Assembly: GCA_015478945.1 (NCBI GenBank)
Contig: JABUQX010022275.1
Location: forward strand, 30,001-47,500
Length of the DNA: 17,500 nucleotides
Source of the DNA: Trachelipus rathkii
Lineage: Eukaryota > Arthropoda > Malacostraca > Isopoda > Trachelipodidae
Direction: 5' to 3'
In this document: one piece after another, positions 1 to 9,005 of the stretch
How the letters are laid out: the number at the start of each line of letters is the position of its first letter
Numbering within the stretch: position 1 is the first letter of the stretch
The notes under the pieces: generated by a model
The model's input: the letters and a program-made list of their open reading frames with translations, nothing else
Told to the model about the DNA's origin: nothing
Database searches by the model: none
Translations under genes and position numbers: made by a program

Positions 1-351
1 TGACAATTATAACGAAATATAAGTATAACCTATTAAATAACGTTTTAACCCATTAAAATGGAGGCATTCTGCTATAAGAGGAGGCGGGGAACGTCAGACG
101 TTTTCGCGATTTCTGAATTGCAGACAAAATTTGTTTATAATATGTGTTAATAATAAATGTGATTAAATATCGTATAGCATTATAAAAATATACTTTATAA
201 AATATATTTAAATAAAATAATTAAATTAATTTAAAAATTCTAAATATGAATTACAATAATGGAAGTTAAATTATTATAGTTATTATATTATTAATAATGA
301 TCATATATTATTGCTAACCATGAACAACCAAAGAAAACGTTTTAATACATA
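1..351. other. AT-rich DNA without a gene
   Basis: No coding region or RNA gene is supported here. The stretch is AT-rich apart from a short GC-richer patch around 60-125. That patch holds a perfect 13-nt palindrome at 90-102, two 6-nt arms (AACGTC and GACGTT) around one central base. Nothing else is recognised. Confidence 0.6.
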
Positions 352-726
352 GAATATATATATATATATTCAAGTATATATATATATGATATATGATATA
401 TATATAATATATTGTATTATTTATATATTTTATTAATATTTATATATATATATATATATAAATATATTATATAATATATATATAATATATTTAGTATAGT
501 TATTAATATATATATATATATATATGTATTATATATATATATTATATATATATATTATATATGATATATATATATTATATATATATTTAATTAATATATA
601 TATATATATTAATTTATATCTATATATATATATATCTATATACTATATATATATATATTATTTATATATATTATATATAGTATATATATATAATATTATA
701 TTATATATATATAAATTATATATTAT
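352..726. repeat. Interrupted (AT)n microsatellite
   Basis: Almost pure AT/TA dinucleotides, with frequent phase shifts where a single A or T is doubled and with rare G or C interruptions. It is the first of about seventeen such tracts. The tyrosine/isoleucine-rich frame crossing it (524-856) is a reading of the repeat and not a gene. Confidence 0.95.
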
Positions 727-792
727 AGCAGGGAGAGAGGTAGAGGAGAGAGGAGAGAGCACGAGTAGTAAAAAGTTATTGGAGTCGCCACT
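727..792. other. GA-rich island between two AT tracts
   Basis: A 66-nt purine-rich island (GGGAGAGAGG, GGAGAGAGGAGAGAG) followed by about 30 nt of mixed sequence, sitting inside otherwise continuous (AT)n. It may be a diverged GA microsatellite. No function is assigned. Confidence 0.6.
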
Positions 793-892
793 GATATATA
801 TATATTATATATATATAAATAATATAATATGTATTGATATATATATATTATATTAAGGATATATATAATATAATATTTATATTAAATATACG

Positions 893-929
<37 letters not shown>

Positions 930-988
930 ATTAATTACTTATTATATATAATTATATAGTATATATGTTATATTATATTAGTATATAT
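793..988. repeat. Interrupted (AT)n microsatellite
   Basis: Same kind of interrupted AT/TA dinucleotide tract as the one at 352-726, continuing after the GA-rich island. It fades into unique sequence near 988. Confidence 0.93.
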
Positions 989-1485
989 AATGTATGTTTT
1001 GATCGTATAGATTTCATTATTTAGGGTGGTCTAGAGATTGACTATATACCGTAGCTAAGTTGGTGAGAGTTGAATCGCTCACTTCCAGACGGGCGGTGAT
1101 ACGGGAGTTATAAAGGATGATCTTCAAATGGAGTTCAAGACGTGATGTGAGTCATATGTTGAATTCATGAAGTATTCAAGTTGCTGGAATTTTGATGGTG
1201 TGTATAGCGTGGAATTAATTGAAATACCACAGTAAGTAATATAGGACTTCAAACAGTAGTAAATTTACTATTATCTTTTACTGCTATAATCTTAAGTTGT
1301 AAATATTCAAATGAGCAAAAGTTTCATTTAACTACTATATATCTAAAAAGGCATTTGAACTACACAAGTAGTAGTTTTCATTCTATATCCAAGTAGAAAA
1401 GTTGTGTGGAGGTTTGGGCTCAACTCGTACCGAATAGTAGTAGTAAAGGACTCAAAAAGTTGTTATCTTTAAAAACTTTCTTCTG
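989..1485. other. Unassigned island between AT tracts
   Basis: Mixed-composition sequence of about 500 nt with no open frame worth calling. It contains the tRNA-like segment at 1052-1114. The remainder has several TAGTAG-type trinucleotide patches (around 1365-1375 and 1426-1436) and matches nothing I recognise. Confidence 0.5.
1052..1114 (+). repeat. Possible tRNA-derived SINE head
   Basis: TAGCTAAGTTGG at 1052-1063 differs by one base from the canonical tRNA D-arm/A-box sequence TAGCTCAGTTGG. Downstream, CGCTC (1076-1080) can pair with GGGCG (1091-1095) with one G-U pair, in the place expected for an anticodon arm. A weak B-box-like GGGAGTTATAAA follows at 1103-1114. The B box is poor, the loop is 10 nt rather than 7, and the A-to-B distance is about 8 nt longer than in a tRNA, so this is not a functional tRNA. 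A decayed tRNA-derived SINE head is the best reading, but chance resemblance remains possible. Confidence 0.32.
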
Positions 1486-1489
1486 TATA

Positions 1490-1531
<42 letters not shown>

Positions 1532-1672
1532 TATATATAAAATAATATAATAAAATTATTATATATATGTATATTATATAATATATATATATATATTATA
1601 TATATTATATATATATATATATTATATATATATATATATATAAGTATTATATATATATATTATATATATATT
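1486..1672. repeat. Interrupted (AT)n microsatellite
   Basis: AT/TA dinucleotide tract with phase shifts, passing directly into a short GT-rich stretch (about 1673-1690) and then T-rich DNA. Confidence 0.94.
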
Positions 1673-1756
1673 GTGTGAGTGTGTGTGTAATGTGTCTTTG
1701 TTTGGTTATGTGTTTGTTTTTTTTGTTTTTTTTAATTTTTTTTTTTAAACTTTAAA

Positions 1757-1760
<4 letters not shown>

Positions 1761-1800
<40 letters not shown>
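1761..1800. repeat. Poly(T) tract of 40 bases
   Basis: An uninterrupted run of 40 T, preceded by a T-rich stretch from about 1717. On the minus strand it reads as poly(A) and could be the tail of a retroelement, but no element body is recognisable beside it. Confidence 0.9.
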
Positions 1801-1984
1801 CTAGAATGGTGTATCTATTTCGGCTTACATCATGACATGTTTGTATCACAATCATTTTATTTGACATCTATTTTTTCCATTCATGAGACAATGTGCTGTA
1901 AATATTTGTTATTCTTACTTAGGTTTCTTCTTATTTCTTTTATTCAAATAATTATTACACTAAACTTTTGCTCTGAATTATAAC
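1801..1984. other. Segment bounded by poly(T) and poly(A)
   Basis: A 184-nt unique segment lying between T40 on the left and A20 on the right. Its left end (1805-1825) shares AATGGTGTATCT and, at identical spacing, CGGCT with 4725-4745, so it may belong to a dispersed repeat. No coding potential is seen. Confidence 0.4.
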
Positions 1985-2004
1985 AAAAAAAAAAAAAAAA
2001 AAAA
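1985..2004. repeat. Poly(A) tract of 20 bases
   Basis: An uninterrupted run of 20 A that closes the segment starting after the T40 tract. Confidence 0.9.
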
Positions 2005-2022
2005 TTTCAATACTGCAACTTT

Positions 2023-2189
2023 CTACTACTATACTACTACTATACTACTACACACTACTACTATACTACTACTTACTAATAACTATACTATATACTAATA
2101 CTACTATATTAATAATAATTAATAATAATAATTATAATAATAATAATAATAATATATAATAATAATAAAATATAATAATATAATAAATA

Positions 2190-2221
<32 letters not shown>

Positions 2222-2243
2222 GATAATAATAATAATATAATAT
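2023..2243. repeat. (ACT)n then (AAT)n trinucleotide array
   Basis: Starts as ACT/TACTACT trinucleotides to about 2095 and changes gradually into TAATAA/ATA trinucleotides, ending in a short CT patch (ATCTCTCTCT) near 2245. The shift from ACT to AAT looks like loss of C within one degenerate array. Confidence 0.9.
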
Positions 2244-2538
2244 ATCTCTCTCTATTCAAAAAAATAATTATTCTACGACGATTGAAAGTGAATGAAACAA
2301 AACATTCACTCTTTAATTATAAACTTTTAACTTTCCAATACTTTCTCTGTTTTACGAAAGAAAGGTTATTCGAAGTTTCTATTGTTTATTTTGAATTAAT
2401 TTTCATTTACGTTCATTTCCCGGAGTCAGAATGACTCTGGTACAAATCGCTTTTTATAATAAAAAAAAATTCAATATTTAATTTTCTTTGTAAATTTCTA
2501 ATGCACAAGCTCCTATCAGTATTTATTTATATACTTAT
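2244..2538. other. Unassigned island with two short hairpins
   Basis: No gene is seen. Two inverted repeats stand out: AGTGAATG / CATTCACT at 2287-2294 and 2303-2310 (8 bp perfect, 8-nt loop), and CCGGAGTCA / TGACTCTGG at 2420-2428 and 2432-2440 (9 pairs including one G-T, 3-nt loop GAA). Their role is unknown. Confidence 0.5.
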
Positions 2539-2968
2539 AGATATATATATATTATATATATATAGTATATATATTATATATAGTACTATTATTTAATATT
2601 AATTATTATATAGTTATATATATATTATATATATATATATTTGTTTATTTATTTATTGTTTATTTTATAATATTAGTATATAATAATATATATATATATA
2701 TCCTATATATTTATATATTCTATTATATATATATTATATATATATATATTATATCTAATATATATATATATATATAATATTATATTATTATATTATATAT
2801 ATATATATATGTATAATATATTATATATATATATAATATATATATATATATCTATATATATAATATAATTATATATATATAATATATATTTTATATATTT
2901 ATATATATTATATATATATATATTTAATATATATATATTATAATATATATATATATTATTATTTATAT
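2539..2968. repeat. Interrupted (AT)n microsatellite
   Basis: Long AT/TA tract, the most extended in the first half of the window, with one short (TTTA)n patch near 2641-2670. Confidence 0.94.
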
Positions 2969-3391
2969 CCTTCTATGGTGGATCTCTATGTAAGGATGCA
3001 AGAAATACTCGATACGTGTTTATTCTCTTGCGGTAGAAGCGACTAATGGACAGATGTAGAGTTGGCACTCGAAGCGATAGATTATTCACTGGGTTTTGGT
3101 TTGGTAGATTCCATGACATTCCAACGCGCAATGTCAACTTTCTCTTTCGCATGTCATATCAATTACACTTTTCTTCCAGACAAACTTACGACGATGACTT
3201 ATATTCTGTGTGTGTGTGTGGAAGAAAGAATTCGCACTTATTTCGAGTAGCGTAGAAGGAGATAAGGGAAGTTAATTAGTGGGTTGGCTGCCACGTACCA
3301 ACTTATATTTGCAGAATGATAATGCTGCTCGGAGAAGGTCGTGATCCCGTAACGGCTTCTATTTTTTTGGCGAAAATGTAATGAATGTAAA
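2969..3391. other. Unassigned segment upstream of the LINE fragment
   Basis: About 420 nt of balanced composition holding two overlapping short frames (3046-3255 and 3062-3250) whose products I do not recognise. It runs without a visible break into the LINE endonuclease region, and an ATG at 3381 sits just before the first endonuclease motif. It may therefore be the 5' leader of the same retrotransposon copy, but this rests on position only. A short (GT)n run lies at about 3208-3220. Confidence 0.35.
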
Positions 3392-3890
3392 GGTACATGG
3401 AATATTAGAGGAAAAAATGATGAGGAGAAGAGGAGATAGGTGATGGACGTACCAGTATTTAGAAAGGATATATTTGATATGCTCGGTGTGACTGAAACAA
3501 AGTTAAAAGGAAGTGGTGAAGATGAGTGGTGTGTGTGAATGTGTGTGTGCTGGAGTGAAGAGGAATGAGAGGGGGGGAAAAGAAGAAGTTGCGATTCTGA
3601 TGAGTGGCCTGTGGCACAGAGCTATGGTTGATTGTGTTTGTGTGAGTACTAGATATTCTAGATGGTTAAATATATAGTTTGTGGTTGTGAAATACGTTCA
3701 TCTAAGGGTGATGTTGAGAGAGTCGAATTTTCTGGGATAATCTGAATTGTGTTTTGGATGGGGTGAGTAGGAGCTTCCGATTGATTGTGCTGGGTGATCT
3801 AAATGGTTCGATAGGTGGTTAAAAAAAGGGATGGCAAGCTTTGGGGTGACGAAAGAAAATGAGAATGGTAGGAAGGTAATTGATTTCTGT
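3392..3890 (+). pseudogene. Non-LTR retrotransposon, APE-like endonuclease domain (truncated, frameshifted)
   Basis: This encodes the start of a LINE ORF2-type polyprotein, whose apurinic-endonuclease-like domain nicks target DNA to prime reverse transcription. Motifs read in order on the plus strand: GTWNIRGKNDEEKRR from 3392 (catalytic Asn motif), then after a frameshift FDMLGVTETKLKGSG at 3473-3517 (catalytic Glu), NERGGKEEVAILMSG at about 3564-3608, LIVLGDLNGSIGG at 3781-3819 (the GD-N catalytic motif) and NENGRKVIDFC at 3858-3890. These motifs and their order are known from this endonuclease family; similarity to decapod LINEs is from memory. At least four frame changes and several stops break it. 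The reading ends exactly where (AT)n begins, so the rest of the domain and all of the reverse transcriptase are missing. A dead copy; the clade is not determined. Confidence 0.72.
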
Positions 3891-3936
3891 ATATATATAT
3901 ATATATAATAGTATATATATATATAATATCTAATTA

Positions 3937-3973
<37 letters not shown>

Positions 3974-4026
3974 ATATATATATATTAATTATATATTATA
4001 GTATATATATTATATATATTAATATA
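3889..4026. repeat. Interrupted (AT)n microsatellite
   Basis: AT/TA tract that directly truncates the LINE endonuclease reading frame at its left edge. Confidence 0.94.
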
Positions 4027-4972
4027 TGGGATAAGACATATTAAGATTTCGTAGAGGCCTGTTCAGATCTCTGTCTTGGTTGTTTCATTAATTTTTGCTA
4101 TATTTCCCGTGTTCTTTTTAATTTCCACTTTCCTGAACAGCACTTCTCTGCTTTGTAGTTCTCGTTCTTAAGGGAAGGGTCCAAATTTAGCTACGTGTTA
4201 AGCCCCATGTTAGCCCCTACTAATAAAAGTCTAAAATTCTATATTTTCTACCAATTTTGATGCGATGAAAACAAACCGCAGCTTTTTCTGTACTTAAAGT
4301 CTTTTCGGGAATGTTGTTTTTTCTTTGTTGTATCTATAATCATTTCCTTTTTCTTTCATTCTTAAGAAGGATCATATAGTTCCTATTTTTTAGTCCACAT
4401 TTTACAATTATTTTTCGAACTTATTTCAAATTTGAAATACATAGATGGGATACAATTATTCAAACATGACACTTTTTTTTGGTGATTTGACCCATGTTCC
4501 AGCCAAATAGTCAAAATAAAAACTTACTCTTTTTTTTTTCTTTTGAGTATAAATAAATTGAGATATTTTTTTTTTGTCAGCGCATAGGATGAAATTTCAG
4601 GGATTTTTTATTTAAGATTATTATTTTGTATATGGACAGCAGATTTGGTTGTTTATAAAATTTTTAAAAAATATTTTGGAATCTTTAAAGAATTTTTTTT
4701 GGAGTATGCAAAAAAGAATTAGAAAATGGTGTATCTCACCCGGCTATATACGCCTGAAAATTGATGTTGATCGGATAGTAGAAAAAAATTTTTTTAATTT
4801 TTTCACTTTTTTTTTTTTTAAAAAAAAAAATTTTTTTGAAAAATTGAAATAAATATTGATGATTTTTTTTCTGAGTTCTATAATTTTATATATTAGCTCC
4901 AAAGTCGGGTTTTAAAAACTCTGTTTACTAAATATTTTTTTTTTTTTGCTCAAAAAATGTTTTTTTTTTATA
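4027..4972. other. Unassigned T-rich region
   Basis: About 950 nt with many T and A homopolymers (for example 4561-4580 and 4785-4842) and no recognisable gene. A 67-codon frame (4649-4852) is rich in Phe and Lys because of homopolymers and is not called. At 4725-4745 it shares AATGGTGTATCT and CGGCT with 1805-1825. A run of T followed by A and then T at about 4808-4837 can self-pair. Confidence 0.45.
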
Positions 4973-5097
4973 AATTAATATATATTATATATATATATAT
5001 ATACATTAAATTAAATTTTAATATATATATATATATATTATATATTATATTATAGTATATATATATATATATATATATTATATATTATTATATATAT
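4973..5097. repeat. Interrupted (AT)n microsatellite
   Basis: AT/TA tract with a short TTAAATTAAATTTTAA interruption near 5005-5022, running directly into a GT-rich stretch. Confidence 0.93.
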
Positions 5098-5170
5098 GCG
5101 TGTGTGTTGTGTGTGTGTCTGTGGTCTGTGTGCCTGTGTGCTGTGTGGAGTGTGTTGGTGTGTTTTGTGT
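5098..5170. repeat. Degenerate (GT)n microsatellite
   Basis: GTGTGT-type dinucleotides interrupted by CTGTG and TTG steps. On the minus strand this yields the His/Thr-rich end of a 132-codon frame (5078-5476), which is a repeat artefact. Confidence 0.85.
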
Positions 5171-5394
5171 GCAAGGTGTGTGAAAGTTTACGTGCGAAAA
5201 AGCAATATAAGAAAGTGTACGTGACTGGAATAACTCGGTTTGGACATAACTTAAAAATTTTGCGACAAGGTTTCGAGTTTTAGATGATAAATTCATCGCA
5301 AAGTTTGAAGGACGCTTTCTCTCTAATAACTTCTTTGTACTTTCGAATGTACGCCAGACTTTAAATAAGTAAGTTAATATTAAGGTAAATTTTT
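5171..5394. other. Unassigned unique segment
   Basis: About 220 nt of unique sequence between the GT array and the AT-rich minisatellite. No gene or element is recognised. Confidence 0.5.
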
Positions 5395-6375
5395 TTAAAA
5401 TCATAAAATTTTCATGATTATTTTTAATGATTATTTTATGAGGTTTTAATTCATAATAATTGGTTATTTTTTGCATGGTTATTTTTCATGATTATTTTTG
5501 TTTTTTATGATTAAATGATTTGTGTGCATGATTACTTGATTATTTGTATAGGGTTATTCTTCATAATTATTATTAATTTACATTATTATTTGTATATGGT
5601 TACCTATGCATGATTGTTGTACATGATTATTGGACATTACTTTAACATGATTATTTTTCATGATTTACTATTATTTAAATAATTTATGTCCATGATTACT
5701 TTTAGATGATTATTTTAATATGGTTACTAGTCATAATTATTATTCATTTACATGATTATTTTTATATGGTATTTTTTTTATTTTTTGGCATAATTCTTTA
5801 TTTACATGATTATTTTTTCATGTTTACTTTTACTTTATTATTTTTCATGTTTACTTTTACTTTATTATTTTTCATGATTATTTTTGTAGGTAATATCTAT
5901 AATTAATTTATGAGGATTATGATATGGTTATTTGTACATAATTGTTTACTTTACATGATTATCTTTCATGAGATTATTTTTCTTAATTGCTATTTATTTA
6001 CGTGATTATTGTCATATGGTTACTTTTACAATATTTTTCAGACTACTTTTACATAATTATTTTTCATTATCTTTATATATGGTATTTTTTAATAATTACA
6101 TTTATTTATATGGTGATTTATTGTATAGGTTAAGGTTACATGATTATCGATCTGCTCGAGTGTTTCTACGTGAATATTTTTATGATTATTTTTATAGTTT
6201 TTTCGTAAATACTATTTATTGACCTGATTATTTTTATATGGTTACTTGACATGAATATTTATTTTGCATGATTATTTCTACGTTTATTTTTCATGTTATT
6301 TTAATATGTTGCCTTTTATGAGTATGCATTTGCATGATTAGGTTACATGATTATTTCTCACGATTTTAATAGTAT
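5395..6375. repeat. Degenerate AT-rich minisatellite with TGATTATTTTT core
   Basis: About 1 kb in which CATGATTATTTTT-like words recur dozens of times, interleaved with a second word, ATATGGTTAC or a close variant (near 5595, 5719, 5766, 5933, 6015, 6078 and 6236), and with CATAATTATT. The spacing between copies is irregular, so no single period can be stated by eye. The two Phe/Tyr/His-rich frames inside it (5706-5906 and 5968-6222, with repeating HDYF) are products of the repeat. Confidence 0.8.
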
Positions 6376-6796
6376 TTTTCAATATTACTATGTATTCACA
6401 TAATTTATGGAGTTTAAAGTACTTTAATGTTGTGAATTGTAGAGTTAAACACAAAAAGACGTATTTTATATTTCTTTTGTAATTTAATTATTAATGGGGA
6501 TCAAAGTCTATCTAAGTTTGTTTCATATTATTGTGGTGTTGTTGTAACAATTAATTTATTTATGAACTTTTTCAAGAGTAATCCGTCTCAGTGTAAGTAA
6601 TTTGGTGACATCCTTGTTGTTTCCTTATTTAAAAATAAGGCCACCAAATTTGGACACAATCTGGGGACGGGAATCCTTTGAATTTTGTAGAATTTTACTA
6701 AGTGAAAGATATCGAACTATTATGGATTGGATCACATTTGAAAGTGTTAAGACAATTAATCGAGAAAAATACAAAGAATTGAAAACTGGTTCTTTG
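6376..6796. other. Unassigned unique segment
   Basis: Unique sequence between the two minisatellites. A 65-codon frame (6602-6799) has non-repetitive composition, but it matches no family I know and shows no splice or start context strong enough to call a gene. Confidence 0.45.
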
Positions 6797-7535
6797 TGAA
6801 CCATTTTGGGGACTATTTGGAACCGAGTCCTTGAACCTTTTGGTGAGACACTACTTTAGAACCGGATTCTGGAACTGGTTTGGACTACTTTGTAACCGGG
6901 TCCTGAAAACCATGTTTTGGGGAGGTGACAACACTTTCTTGGAACAGGTCCTGAATTATGTTTGAGGAAATACTTTGGAACCGCCGGGTTCTGGAAAAAA
7001 CCTTGTTGTGGGGACCACTTTTGAAGACATGGTCCTGAAACGCATTTTGGGGACTACTTTTGGAACAGTCTGAACCATTTTTGGGAAACTACACTTTGGA
7101 AAGTCTGGAACCATTTTTGGGGAACTACTTTGAACACTGTCCCTGAAACCAATTTTTGGGACTACTTTAGAGAAACCCGGGTCCCTGGGAACCGTTTTGA
7201 GGACAATACTTTTGGAACCTGTTCTGAGAATGCTTTGGGGGACTACTTTGGAATCGGTCCTGAGAATCCTTTTGGGAACTACTTTAAGGAACAAGCGTCT
7301 CTGAAAACCATTTTTGGGATACTTCTTTATGGGAAACGGTCGGAACGGGTTCTGGAAAAACGGGTTTTTTTTCTGAACCGTTTTGGAGACTTTCTTTGGA
7401 ACAGGTCCTGAAATCAATTTTAAAGAGGACTCTTTGGAATCACCCGGTCTGGGAACTCGGTTTTTGAAAGGACTACTTTGGGACCCCGGCTCTGGAACCA
7501 TTTAGGGGACACTTTGGAACCGTTTGCCTGAAGTC
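6797..7535. repeat. GC-richer minisatellite, about 18 copies of a 36-37 bp unit
   Basis: Successive units read GAACC, ATTTTTGGGG, ACTACTTTGG, AACCGGGTCCT. The core GGGGACTACTTTGGAACC is near-complete in several copies, and each unit ends in a GGTCCT- or GTTCT-like word. Counting these ends gives about 18 copies. Unit length varies from about 34 to 56 because of small indels and some doubled segments. The array is clearly richer in G and C than its surroundings. The 181-codon minus-strand frame (6956-7501), with recurring KVVPK and FR words, arises because the unit carries few stop triplets on that strand. Confidence 0.88.
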
Positions 7536-7915
7536 TACTATTATTAACTTGTTCTGGTCTATATTGTCAGCCTTTGACATAATTTGCAACTAGTCTGCGG
7601 GACTTTCCCGTCCATGGTAGAGCCTATTCCTGGAACTATTGTAGGTCAGCATTGAATTTGCTATTTACGTACAGTAAATTTTGCAAACAATCCTTCCAAC
7701 TTTGAAAATGAAGCATGCAAAGTTATCATTCTCTGTCACTATTACCTCTTAAGCATCCCGGACATACGACATTATGTTATACTAATAACTGATGTTCTGC
7801 ATTCAAAATGTGGTAAGCCCAACACTACGGCAACACACGAAACACAAACATAGGTCAGCTTCTTATCATCGACACAGTCGACTCATCAACATTCACACAT
7901 AACACGACACACACG
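7536..7915. other. Unassigned unique segment
   Basis: About 380 nt of balanced composition between the minisatellite and an AT tract. The right third is rich in CACA and ACAC words. No gene is recognised. Confidence 0.5.
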
Positions 7916-8008
7916 ATATATATATATATTGATTATATATATAAAATATAGTAGGTATATATATATATATATATATATATAATAGTAATATATATATATA
8001 TACATATT
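7916..8008. repeat. Interrupted (AT)n microsatellite
   Basis: AT/TA tract with a few GTA interruptions. Confidence 0.92.
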
Positions 8009-8019
8009 ATTTCAGCTTT

Positions 8020-8050
8020 TACTGATGATATTTTTCCCCTTGCCCTCCAG
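8020..8050 (+). promoter_or_regulatory. Splice-acceptor-like sequence between AT tracts
   Basis: TACTGAT (8020-8026) resembles a branch point. It is followed by the pyrimidine-rich TTTTTCCCCTTGCCCTCCAG, ending in AG at 8049-8050 with a G next. This is a textbook 3' splice site layout. However, the sequence beyond it turns into AT repeat within about 10 nt, so no exon can be shown. It is either the relic of a real intron end or chance. Confidence 0.3.
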
Positions 8051-8116
8051 GTTCTTTATATATAATAGATTATAAATTAAATAAAAATATATTTAAATGT
8101 CAAATATAAAATCTTT

Positions 8117-8293
8117 ATATAGTATATTTATATATAATATATATATTATATATATATATAGTATATGATAGACTATTTATATATATATAATATATTAATT
8201 ATAATATATATAATATATATATATTATAATAATATATATATAAAAGATATAATACATTATATAAATTCTTAGCACTTATATTTATATCTTTTG

Positions 8294-8333
<40 letters not shown>

Positions 8334-8339
8334 AGTAGT

Positions 8340-8375
<36 letters not shown>

Positions 8376-8584
8376 TATAATATATATATATAATATATAT
8401 TTATATATAATATAATATATATAATATATATATTATTATATATATATATATATATAATACATTTATATATATATATTATATTAATATATATATATATAAT
8501 TTATTATATATAATATATATTAATAATAGTAGTAGTATATATATTGATATATATATATACTATTATTATATCATATATATATAT
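8117..8584. repeat. Interrupted (AT)n microsatellite
   Basis: Long AT/TA tract broken by a short unique patch near 8244-8294 and by a GTAGTAGTA patch near 8529-8537. Confidence 0.93.
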
Positions 8585-8867
8585 AACAAGTTCCTGGCCT
8601 TAAAAGCATGAATTCTTTATATTAGAGAAGAAACGTTGTGTTCCTTGTTATAAAATTTTAGATTTTAAGAAGAACGATCTCCGAGGGCCTTTTTTGGGAG
8701 CCCACACTGATCTTCTTAAATTAATGAAGTTAAAAGCTAAAATAAGGATGACTTACGCCACCGCTAAGCAGTCATTAAAAAGGGCAAACGGTGGCGACTT
8801 ACACAATGGACCCTAACTCACATCTTTAACAATGTGTATATTGTAGACTTATTATTTTAGCTCGTTA
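8585..8867. other. Unassigned island with a long-loop inverted repeat
   Basis: No gene is seen. CGCCACCG (8756-8763) and CGGTGGCG (8789-8796) are perfect 8-bp inverted arms around a 25-nt loop, unusually GC-rich for this region. GACTTAC occurs on the outer side of both arms. Confidence 0.45.
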
Positions 8868-9005
8868 TAATATAATATTATAAATATATATTAAAGTTTT
8901 AATATATATAATATATAATATATAACTATATCGTTAGGTATGTAATATATATATATTTATAGGTGATGATATTTGTAATATCATATAGTAATATATAATA
9001 ATATG
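8868..9005. repeat. Irregular AT-rich repeat
   Basis: AT/TA and TAATATA words, less regular than the neighbouring tracts, with unique patches near 8925-8945 and 8961-8990. Confidence 0.75.

Noticed and set aside
524..856. 110-codon Tyr/Ile-rich open frame
   Set aside because: It is a reading of (AT)n with no other content; the GA-rich middle adds no recognisable domain.
3046..3255. Two overlapping frames of 69 and 62 codons upstream of the LINE
   Set aside because: Neither resembles a known family, and they overlap in different frames. Position beside a LINE fragment makes an untranslated leader or flanking DNA as likely.
4649..4852. 67-codon Phe/Lys-rich frame
   Set aside because: Much of its composition comes from T and A homopolymers; no start context or homology is visible.
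5078..5476. 132-codon minus-strand frame ending in His/Thr repeats
   Set aside because: The His/Thr part is the (GT)n array read backwards and the rest matches nothing I recognise.
5706..6222. Two Phe/Tyr/His-rich frames that look membrane-like
   Set aside because: They track the TGATTATTTTT minisatellite; hydrophobicity is a by-product of T-rich codons.
6602..6799. 65-codon frame before the minisatellite
   Set aside because: Non-repetitive but short, with no family resemblance or splice signals to support an exon.
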